From positions 1 through 64,000 of the forward strand of contig NZ_BOOY01000039.1 in the NCBI RefSeq assembly GCF_016863475.1: a stretch of DNA of 64,000 nt. The letters run 5' to 3'. Made by a program: the position numbers and the translations under genes. The notes under the pieces were generated by a model. The model was not told the origin of the DNA, made no database searches, and saw only the letters and a program-made list of their open reading frames with translations. This document shows, piece after piece, positions 43,413-50,018 of this stretch (position 1 is the first letter of the stretch; the number at the start of each line of letters is the position of its first letter). The DNA is from Spirilliplanes yamanashiensis. Lineage in GTDB: Bacteria; Actinomycetota; Actinomycetes; Mycobacteriales; Micromonosporaceae.

Positions 43413-44692
43413 TGTCCGGGTCCGTGATCATCGCCGGGCGGCGAGGCGCGCTCAGCGCCGCCAGGTCGTCGAAGAAACCGCGGGTACGTCTTCGCCACGC
43501 AGCCCGGGTCCTCGATGCGCACCCCGGGCGCCCGCAGGCCCAGCAGCGCCAGGCTCATCGCCATCCGGTGGTCCTCGTAGGTCGCGAACGACACCGGCCG
43601 CGGCGCCCCCGGCCGGATCGTGAAGCCGTCGTCGTCCTCGGTGGCGTCCACCCCGGCCCGGTTCAGCTCCGTGACGATCGCGCGCACCCGGTCGGTCTCC
43701 TTGCCCCGGATGAACCCGATGCCGGTGACCCGGGTGGGGGAGTCGGCGAACACCGCCACCGCGGCCAGGGTCTGCGCCGTGTCGGAGATGTCGGCCATGT
43801 CGACGTCCACCCCGCGGATCGTCGCCGGCCCCTCGACCGTGATGGAGTCCGCCGTGCGGGTCACCGTGGCGCCCATCCGCTCCAGCACGTCCGCGAACCG
43901 CACGTCGCCCTGCAGGCTGGCGGTGCCCAGGCCCTCGACGGTCACCCGGCCGCCGCGGATCACCGGCGCCGCCAGCAGGTACGACGCGGCGCTGGCGTCC
44001 GGCTCGATCGCGTAGTCCGCGGCCGTGTACGCCCCCGGCGCCACCGTCAGCCCCTGCGTCTCGACGCCGAACGCCCGCATCACCGCCGCCGTCATCTCCA
44101 CGTACGGCACCGACACCAGCGGCGACGTCAGCTCGACCGCCAGCCCGTCGCGCATCAGCGGCCCGGCCATCAGCAGCCCCGACAGGAACTGGCTCGACAG
44201 GTGCCCGGGCAGGCGCACCCGCCCGCCGGTCAGCGGCCCGGTCACCGCCGCCGGCAGGAACCCCGGCGTCTCCTCCTCGACGGTGGCGCCCAGCTCGCGC
44301 AGCGCGTCCAGCAGCGGCCCGAACGGCCGGGCCCGCAGCTGCGCCGACCCGTCCACCACGGTGCGGGCGGCGCGCAGCGCCGCGGCCGGCAGGACGAAGC
44401 GCGACGTGGTGCCGGACTGGCGGGCGTCGACCGTACCCCCGCCGCCCTGACCCAGGCCCCCGCGGACCCGGACCGTGCCGCGGCCCTCGTCGGTCTCGAC
44501 CTCGGCGCCCAGGGCCGCGACGGCGCCCAGCATGGCGCGGGTGTCGTCGGCGAACAGCGCCCCCGTCAGCGTGCTCGTGCCCGGCGCCAGGGCCGCGCAC
44601 AGCAGCGCCCGGTTGGTGATGCTCTTGGACCCCGGCGGCCGGACCGTCGCGTCGAAGGGGCGGGGCGCGGGCGGCACGGCGAGATGATCCAC
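43405..44692 (-). CDS. aroA: 3-phosphoshikimate 1-carboxyvinyltransferase with an apparent 3' frameshift
   Basis: EPSP synthase of the shikimate pathway. Conserved segments are intact: PPGSKSITNRAL, AGTTSRF-like QSGTTSRFVLPA, DISDTAQTLAAVAVF, RGKETDR and TYEDHRMAMSLAL. Near 43475-43477 an extra A (T on the coding strand) shifts the frame: DPGCVAKTYPRF should continue FDDLAALSAP and stop at 43405, but as given the frame runs on to 43280 inside marR. Only the last about 25 residues are affected, so the enzyme may still work, or this may be a sequence error. GTG 44692 gives the usual N-terminus (VDHLAVP). Confidence 0.88.
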
Positions 44693-44718
44693 ACACTCAT
44701 TTTGCCCTGCCGAACCTC

Positions 44719-44745
44719 TTGGCAGTCGACCCGTCCGAGTGCTAA
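44719..44745 (+). promoter_or_regulatory. CIRCE-like element upstream of hsp20
   Basis: TTGGCAGTC-N9-GAGTGCTAA. The right arm is a perfect CIRCE half-site and the left arm matches TTAGCACTC in 7 of 9 positions, with the canonical 9-nt spacer. The arms coincide with a plausible -35 (TTGGCA) and the start of a -10 (TAAAAA), the usual place for HrcA repression. Confidence 0.7.
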
Positions 44746-44871
44746 AAAATGAAGTGTCGCGCCAGCCCAGCGCGGTGACCGACCACCACGGGCGGCGGGC
44801 GCGACCATCGAGAATTGTGCGCCACACGCCTGCCGGACACTCCGGCGGGCCGCGTCAAGGAGGTGGTTGGC

Positions 44872-45327
44872 GTGGTGCTGACTTTCGATCCTTTCCGCGA
44901 GATCGACCGCCTGGCCGGTCAGATGTTCGCCGGCACCGGCGGCGCCGCCGCCGGCACCATGGCGATGCCGATGGACCTGTACCGATCCGGTGACCACTTC
45001 GTCCTGCACTGCGACCTCGCCGGCGTCGACCCGGGCAGCGTCGACATCAACGTCGACGGCCGCGTCCTGACGATCCGGGCCGAGCGCAGCGCCCGCACCG
45101 ACACCGACGTGCAGTGGCTGCGCCGCGAGCGCAGCACCGGCACCTTCGAGCGCAGGCTCACCCTCGGCGACGGGCTGGACTTCGACCGGATCGACGCCAC
45201 CTGGCAGGACGGCGTCCTGACGCTCACCATCCCGCTCGCCGAACAGGCGAAGCCCCGGCGCATCGAGATCAAGGCCGCCAAGCAGCAGCAGCAGGCCGCG
45301 ATCGACGCGCCGGTCGTCAACGGCTGA
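44872..45327 (+). CDS. Hsp20/alpha-crystallin small heat-shock protein
   Basis: A 151-residue holdase chaperone. An N-terminal FDPFREIDRLAGQM segment precedes the alpha-crystallin domain (about 38-137: MPMDLYRSGDHFVLHCDLAGVDP, FERRLTLGDGLDFDRIDATWQDGVLTLTIP), where the usual AxxxxGVL reads ATWQDGVL. A Gln-rich tail follows. AAGGAGG lies 8 nt before the GTG at 44872. A CIRCE-like element in the promoter suggests HrcA control. Confidence 0.93.
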   Translation: MVLTFDPFREIDRLAGQMFAGTGGAAAGTMAMPMDLYRSGDHFVLHCDLAGVDPGSVDINVDGRVLTIRAERSARTDTDVQWLRRERSTGTFERRLTLGDGLDFDRIDATWQDGVLTLTIPLAEQAKPRRIEIKAAKQQQQAAIDAPVVNG

Positions 45328-45341
45328 CACCCACTCCGCAC

Positions 45342-45435
45342 GGGGCCGGGCGGTTCGCCCGGCCCCCGACCGCGGCCGCGCCGGGCGGTTCGCCCCGCGG
45401 CCGGCACCCGCAGGGCCGGGCGGTTCGCCCGGCCC
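45342..45435. terminator. Three successive hairpins with a shared core between hsp20 and the TSUP gene
   Basis: Hairpins at 45342-45366, 45374-45402 (imperfect) and 45413-45435 all have the core CCGGGCGGTTCGCCC and the same GGTTC loop. They lie between convergent genes and could terminate both. The repeated core suggests local duplication of one terminator. Confidence 0.7.
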
Positions 45436-45454
45436 CTGCTGCCGTCGCCCCGCG

Positions 45455-46207
45455 TCAGGTCAGCGCCCGCCACAGCAGCAGCAGGCCGATGGTCGTGCCG
45501 AACGTGACGATCAGCGCCCGCAGCACCCGCGCCGGCAACCGCCGGGCCACCCGGGCCCCCACGTAACCGCCCACCACCGTGGCGGGCGCCAGCACCGCCA
45601 CCGCCACCCAGTTCACCGGCCCGAACACGGCGAACACCAGCACCGTCACCACACCCACCACGGCGGACAGCACGTTCTTGAGCGCGTTGACCCGGTTCAG
45701 CGTCTCCGTCAGGACCAGCGCCAGCGCGGCCACCAGCATCACCCCGAGCGCCGCCCCGAAGTACCCGCCGTACACCGACCCGACGAACACGATCGTCTGC
45801 AGCGCCGCCGCCCCGTGCACCCGCCCGTGCCCCACCAGCGCCCGCAACCGCTCCTGGAACGCCAGCGCCCCCGCCGCCGCCAGCACCAAGAAAGGCACCA
45901 CCAGCTCGAACGCCCGCGCCGGCGTCGCCAGCAGCAGCACACACCCCGCCACACCCCCGACGACGGCGGTCGGCACCACCCGCACCAGCAGCGCCCGCTG
46001 CCGACCCAGGTCCGCCCGGCTGCCCACAACGCTCGACACGTACCCCGGGCACACGGCGACGGAATTCGTGACGTTGGCCGCCACCGGCGGCAACCCCACC
46101 GCCAGCAACGTCGGGAACGTGATCAGCGACCCACCCCCGGCGACGGCGTTGACGACACCGGCGCCGAACCCGGCGGCCACCAGCAGGACGATGTGCGCGG
46201 CATCCAT
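45455..46207 (-). CDS. TSUP-family permease (TauE/SafE)
   Basis: A 250-residue membrane protein with about eight helices. The family signature is seen twice: AGFGAGVVNAVAGGGSLITFPTLLA near the N-terminus and GSVYGGYFGAALGVMLVAAL in the second half, with LKNVLSAVVGVVTVLVF. Members export sulfite, sulfoacetate or related anions; the substrate is unknown here. Divergent from rnpB, with about 50 bp between them. Confidence 0.92.
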   Translation of the reverse strand: MDAAHIVLLVAAGFGAGVVNAVAGGGSLITFPTLLAVGLPPVAANVTNSVAVCPGYVSSVVGSRADLGRQRALLVRVVPTAVVGGVAGCVLLLATPARAFELVVPFLVLAAAGALAFQERLRALVGHGRVHGAAALQTIVFVGSVYGGYFGAALGVMLVAALALVLTETLNRVNALKNVLSAVVGVVTVLVFAVFGPVNWVAVAVLAPATVVGGYVGARVARRLPARVLRALIVTFGTTIGLLLLWRALT

Positions 46208-46257
46208 GGTCCGCCCAGGCTACGGTGCGGCCCGGGGCGACCACTACGATGGTGGTC

Positions 46258-46671
46258 GCGACGGACGAGTCGGCCGGGCGGTCGCGTCGGCGCCCCCCGC
46301 GGGCGCCGCCGAGGAACGTCCGGACTCCACAGGGCAGGGTGGTTGCTAACGGCAACCCGGGGCGACCCGCGGGACAGTGCCACAGAAAACAGACCGCCGG
46401 CACCACGGTGCCGGTAAGGGTGAAACGGTGGAGTAAGAGCCCACCAGCACCCCGGGTGACCGGGGTGGCTCGGTAAACCCCACCCGGAGCAAGGCCAAGC
46501 AAGGCCACCGCCGCAAGGCGGTGACCGGCGCAGGCGTTCGAGGGCTGCCCGCCCGAGCCTGCGGGTAGGCCGCACGAGCCTGCCGGCGACGGCAGGCCGA
46601 GATGGATGGCCGCCACCGGTGACCTGGTCACCGGCTACAGAATCCGGCGTACAGGCCGACTCGTCCGTCGC
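46258..46671 (+). ncRNA. rnpB: RNase P RNA, bacterial type A
   Basis: The catalytic RNA of RNase P, which matures tRNA 5' ends. An 18-bp P1 helix pairs 46258-46275 with 46654-46671. The universal core is present: GAGGAACGTCCGGACTCC (from 46311), ACAGAAAACAGACCGCC, GGGTGAAACGGTGGAGTAAG, GAGCCCACCAGC and the closing ACAGAATCCGGCGTACAGG. The length of about 414 nt fits high-GC actinobacterial type A molecules. Confidence 0.95.
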
Positions 46672-47161
46672 CCTCCTGGTGAGGGTGTGTTTACTGGCCT
46701 GTGAGCTGGTGTTTCGTACGTCAATACTGGTGGGCGTCGGTCGTCGTTGGTGGGCGTTTGACGGCCCAGCCACGGCCAAGACGGCCCAGAGACGGCCCAG
46801 GAATGATCTTCAAACAGTGGCCACCCGATCGGCTGGAGTGGCATCCCGTCGCGCAAGCCTCGCTCGGCCGGGCCGCGCCCGGGTCGGGAAGGTGGAGCGA
46901 CCCACCGGACGTACGACCTTCCCGACCCGGGCGCGGTCTGGTTGCCTCCGGTGCGCGACGGATTGCTGCGGCACGGCTGGGCATCCCGGAGCTGCCGGTG
47001 TCCAGGGGCGGATAGCCCCGGCCGCCGGAGGCCGGTTCCGGGTCGTAGGGCCGGAGGCCCTGCCCGCCGGAGGCCACTTTGCACGCGCTGATCAAAGGCA
47101 CCGCTGGATGGCTGCCGTACCCTCGTTCACGATCTGTGACTGCGAAGGTAGGGAGGGACAC
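46672..47161. other. Gene-free region with strong hairpins
   Basis: No convincing gene. The left part (46672-46820) has lower GC with mixed composition; then come a 64-nt perfect hairpin (46873-46936) and three GCCGGAGGC mini-hairpins (47024-47033, 47048-47060, 47066-47075). A ribosome site GGGAGGG precedes the next gene. It looks like accessory, recently rearranged DNA. Confidence 0.5.
46873..46936. repeat. Perfect 20-bp inverted repeat with 24-nt loop
   Basis: Arms 46873-46892 and 46917-46936 are exact reverse complements (CCGCGCCCGGGTCGGGAAGG and its partner). No gene ends immediately upstream on either strand except rnpB 200 bp away, so a simple terminator role is not obvious. Confidence 0.8.
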
Positions 47162-48007
47162 GTGGGAGTTGATCCGCTGGCCCCGCTGCCGGGTCGACCG
47201 TCGCTAGGGCCGCTCAAGACGGACCTCTCCCCAGCCCTGCGCGCGACCTTACTGAGGTGGGTGGAGACGCAGCTTCTTCCTACCCAGGCTGGCGACCGCG
47301 TCCTCGCCGTCGCAACGGCTCTGGACATTCCTCTACTCGACGCATTCGCCGACGAAGACGTGATCGGTTCACTGGAGTACTTCTGGAGGGAGAGCGACGG
47401 GCAGCTACTGGACGTCGTGCACGCGACCCTTCACGTGCTCGCGAACAGCGGGATCGTCTTTCGTCCTCCGCAGCCGTACGAGGAGGTCGAGAAGCACCTC
47501 GCGCTCGGGCGTTCGGTATGGCAAGCCACTGCCACCGGACTCGTACGCCGCGTGGAGGCCGCCACCCAGGCAGCACTCGAATGGACGACCATGACCGCCG
47601 ACGCGGCGAGCGCCGAACTCAAAGAGGCGTGGGAGAAGGCGACGAGTCGCGAGGGCGATCCGTCCGATGCCTGGGACCACGCGATCAAAGCGGTCGAGGC
47701 GGTCCTCATCCCCATCGTCGTGCCCACGCAGGTCGGACCTCACCTCGGTCACGTCCTGGGCCAGCTCGACCGCCACGGACAACTGTGGGAACCCGGCCTC
47801 CGCTACAACCAGACGAAGCCACCCGACAGCTCACCGCGGTCACCCGTGGAGGCTCTGGTCGGGGTGCTTCGGCTTATCTACCCCAATCCCGACCGCCACG
47901 TCGGTCCCGGCCACCGGACGCCAACCGCGGCTGAGGCCCGAGTGGTAGTGCAGCTCGCGATGACCGTTGTGCAATGGGCCCGGGAAGGTCTGATCGTCAA
48001 GCGATAG
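47162..48007 (+). CDS. Unrecognised protein, possible Abi/HEPN-like C-terminus
   Basis: A 281-residue protein with no signal peptide or membrane helix. Most of it is predicted helical (LSPALRATLLRWVETQLL; LDVVHATLHVLANSG; ATGLVRRVEAATQAALEW). The last about 60 residues (VEALVGVLRLIYPNPDRH, then GHRTPTAAEARVVVQLAMTVVQWARE) recall the C-terminal HEPN-type domain of abortive-infection and DUF-type defence proteins, where a short R/G/H-rich loop precedes a final helix; this is a weak resemblance. Codon use has more A/T at third positions than its neighbours. Good ribosome site GGGAGGG before GTG 47162. Function unknown. Confidence 0.7.
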   Translation: MGVDPLAPLPGRPSLGPLKTDLSPALRATLLRWVETQLLPTQAGDRVLAVATALDIPLLDAFADEDVIGSLEYFWRESDGQLLDVVHATLHVLANSGIVFRPPQPYEEVEKHLALGRSVWQATATGLVRRVEAATQAALEWTTMTADAASAELKEAWEKATSREGDPSDAWDHAIKAVEAVLIPIVVPTQVGPHLGHVLGQLDRHGQLWEPGLRYNQTKPPDSSPRSPVEALVGVLRLIYPNPDRHVGPGHRTPTAAEARVVVQLAMTVVQWAREGLIVKR

Positions 48008-48021
48008 TCGCGAGGCGTGCG

Positions 48022-48056
48022 GCCCCGACATCTTGCTCACCCGCAAGCGTCGGGGC
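48022..48056 (+). terminator. Hairpin after unrecognised gene
   Basis: GCCCCGAC pairs with GTCGGGGC (48022-48029 with 48049-48056) and an inner CTTGC/GCAAG helix, starting 15 nt after the stop, followed by TTC. Confidence 0.75.
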
Positions 48057-48196
48057 TTCGCCGTATCCGCTGATCTCGCGGTGGCCACCGCCGGGCCGCG
48101 CCGGGAGCGAAGCGGCAAGGCGCGGACGGCCGGCGAAGTGGCTCGCGCGGCGGCCGGAGGCCGCCCTTGAAGCCGTATGGAAACTCTTCACCGGCC

Positions 48197-48213
48197 GTGA
48201 GCCTGGCTTTTGT
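48197..48213. repeat. 17-bp direct repeat, left copy
   Basis: GTGAGCCTGGCTTTTGT occurs here and, in the same orientation, at 49892-49908. The two copies lie just outside the 35-bp inverted repeats, so they bracket the MarR/isomerase segment. Confidence 0.8.
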
Positions 48214-48227
48214 GTCCTCCGTCGGGT

Positions 48228-48262
48228 GATGTGCGACAGTCGTCCGCCAGGTGATCTGCGAC
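48228..48262. repeat. 35-bp inverted repeat, left copy
   Basis: Matches the reverse complement of 49842-49876 at 33 of 35 positions. Its pattern (TGTGCGACAGT, then CCGCCAGGTGATCTGCGAC) resembles terminal repeats of IS481-like elements, which carry spaced TGTCG and GATC motifs (resemblance from memory, not checked). Confidence 0.8.
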
Positions 48263-48534
48263 CGCCGAGTGCACGGATCGCGGCATGAGAGTGCTGTTGA
48301 TCTTTCTGCTGTGGCCGGCTTCGGACACTCCGGTGCCGGGCTTCCAGGTTGAGCCGCGCCACCGTCGAGCAGCAACCCTCTGGCGCCCCTACTCGGCTCT
48401 GGTGATCGGTGCCGGCCGCAGCTCGTCGGCCGTGACATGCTGGCCGATCGGCCGGGTGACCTATCGGGCGCCCTGGCGTGGCCGCCGATGTGCGGGCTTA
48501 TCATCCTGCGATGTCCACAAGACAATGTGTTCGA

Positions 48535-49200
48535 TCAGGTCACGACCTGGTCGCTGCTGGCGACGGCGCGGCGTAGGTCGTCGGCCCCGGGGCCGTGCAG
48601 ATGCCTGATTCGCACGGCGCGTCCGGTGAGGAGCAGGAACAGGTCGGTCATGGTGCCTGTCACCTGCGCGCCGTGTCCGGTGGACCAGGCATGGTCGGTC
48701 GCAATGAGCTGGAACGTCGCCAGCGGCAGCGAGCGGAAGACTTTCGCGTTCCCGCGGCCGCCGTAGGAGACGACCCGGTCGGCCGCTTCGGCTACCTCGA
48801 CGGCGGGAACGTGGACCTCCCGGCCCAGTGGGATGGCCATGTCGAAGGTGTGGCCGGTGGCGTCGATGAGCGCCTCGCGGCAGGTCAGGCCCGGGAACGT
48901 ACGGTGCCGTCCCACCAGCAGATCGAGCCTGTGGAGGAGTTGCCCGGGGTCGTGGCGTCGGGCGAGGTCGATCGATCCTTCTCGGATGATGTGGTTGGTC
49001 CGGCCCGGATGCCGGATGGCCAGCAGCGTCAGCTGCCGCATGGTCAGCAACGGCATCGTCAGGTGGGCTGCGACGTCCCTGATGGTCCACCCCTCGCACA
49101 GCGAGGGGCTGTCCCACTCGCCCGGGGCCAAGCCTGTTAAGAGGTCCACGATGGTGCGGCGTCGCCGGTCGACGGCGGACCAGACCTCGGCGTCGTCCAT
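48535..49200 (-). CDS. Maleylpyruvate isomerase family mycothiol-dependent enzyme
   Basis: A 221-residue DinB/MDMPI-fold protein. The N-terminal half has the typical TIVDLLTGLAPGEWDSPSLCEGWTIRDVAAHLTM with the first metal-ligand His near residue 47, and later HTFDMAIPLG supplies further histidines (about 117-121). Such enzymes use mycothiol as cofactor in isomerisation or thiol transfer; the substrate is unknown. It is divergent from a MarR regulator with a palindrome between them, a typical regulator-target pair. Codon use is slightly less GC-biased than the chromosome around it. Confidence 0.85.
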   Translation of the reverse strand: MDDAEVWSAVDRRRRTIVDLLTGLAPGEWDSPSLCEGWTIRDVAAHLTMPLLTMRQLTLLAIRHPGRTNHIIREGSIDLARRHDPGQLLHRLDLLVGRHRTFPGLTCREALIDATGHTFDMAIPLGREVHVPAVEVAEAADRVVSYGGRGNAKVFRSLPLATFQLIATDHAWSTGHGAQVTGTMTDLFLLLTGRAVRIRHLHGPGADDLRRAVASSDQVVT

Positions 49201-49227
49201 GAGCCCGATCCTTTCACCCGACGAATC

Positions 49228-49246
49228 TAGTACGAATATGGTACTA
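49228..49246. promoter_or_regulatory. MarR-type operator between divergent genes
   Basis: TAGTAC-N7-GTACTA, a perfect inverted repeat of 6-bp arms in the short gap between the isomerase and marR starts. Size and place fit a MarR dimer site controlling both. Confidence 0.65.
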
Positions 49247-49285
49247 AGAACTGGTCCTGATCGGGACTACCTGGAAGGCCGACCC

Positions 49286-49756
49286 GTGGCAGAACGTGAA
49301 GTCTCGTCCGGATGGCTGATGTTCATCGGCTTCCGGGCGGCCGAAGACCGGATCCTCGCCGCGCTCGCCGAGGCTGGTTACGTCGACATCACCCGTGCCC
49401 AGGCCAGGCTGCTGGCTGGCATCGACCTGGGCGGGACCAGGCTGGTGACCCTCGCTGACCGCGCGCGCATCCCCAAGCAGACCGCCCTGGCCCTCGTCAA
49501 TGGCGTCGAGGCGGCCGGCTATGTCGAGCGGGTGCCGGATCCCTCCGACGGGCGAGCACGACTGATCCGGCTGACAGCACGCGGCCGTGGCGTGTTACCC
49601 CTCGCGATCGCCGAGGAAGCGCGGATCGAGGCAGACTGGCAGGCCCTCCTGGGCGTCCGACGAATGCGGGCGCTCCGCAGGGCACTGTGGGACCTGGCCT
49701 TGAGTGCCGACCCGGACCTACACCCGCCCGAAGCTCCGGAGCGAAAGGAAGCCTGA
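49286..49756 (+). CDS. MarR-family transcription regulator
   Basis: A 156-residue winged-helix regulator: N-terminal dimerisation helix (GWLMFIGFRAAEDRILAALAEAG), recognition region (LVTLADRARIPKQTALALVNGVEAAGYVERVPDPSDGRARLI) and helical C-terminus. Divergent from the mycothiol-dependent isomerase gene it probably controls; both lie inside the repeat-bounded segment. GGAAGG precedes GTG 49286; an in-frame ATG at 49238 would place the start inside the operator palindrome. Confidence 0.85.
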   Translation: MAEREVSSGWLMFIGFRAAEDRILAALAEAGYVDITRAQARLLAGIDLGGTRLVTLADRARIPKQTALALVNGVEAAGYVERVPDPSDGRARLIRLTARGRGVLPLAIAEEARIEADWQALLGVRRMRALRRALWDLALSADPDLHPPEAPERKEA

Positions 49757-49841
49757 GGGCGCAGGTTTGCGTGATCGCTCATCCGTTCGTCGGCATATCC
49801 GCGCCTCGGCCGCCCATGCGGGCGGGCAGGTTTTCTGGGCT

Positions 49842-49876
49842 GTCGCAGATCACCTGGCGGAGAACTGTCGCACATC
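49842..49876. repeat. 35-bp inverted repeat, right copy
   Basis: Reverse-complement partner of 48228-48262 (33 of 35 identical). The two mismatches are adjacent, in the middle spacer. Confidence 0.8.
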
Positions 49877-49891
49877 TGTTGTCGGGTCACA

Positions 49892-49908
49892 GTGAGCCTG
49901 GCTTTTGT
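49892..49908. repeat. 17-bp direct repeat, right copy
   Basis: Identical to 48197-48213. The heptamer GTCGGGT lies between the direct and inverted repeats on both sides in the same orientation. Confidence 0.8.
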
Positions 49909-50018
49909 CCGGTCAGGGGACGAGCTCCACACTCGCGTCCTGCCTGACTTGAGACATGATCATCCTGGCCCAAACGCCCACTTGCTGTCGGGACCGGGCG
50001 GTACCCGCTGTACCGCTG

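Larger units (their letters stand above)
48008..48534. other. Gene-free region holding the left boundary repeats
   Basis: Contains the terminator at 48022-48056, a fourth GCCGGAGGC mini-hairpin (48150-48164), the left 17-bp direct repeat and the left 35-bp inverted repeat. The rest (48290-48534) shows no frame with ribosome site or family signature on either strand; it may be decayed mobile DNA. Confidence 0.5.

Noticed and set aside
48037-48525. Minus-strand frame of 162 codons
   Set aside because: Arg/Pro/Ser-rich translation that runs through both boundary repeats, no ribosome site and no family signature; a by-product of GC-rich DNA.
48286-48534. Decayed transposase next to the left inverted repeat
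   Set aside because: Expected from the IS481-like ends, but no DDE or HTH segment could be read in any frame.
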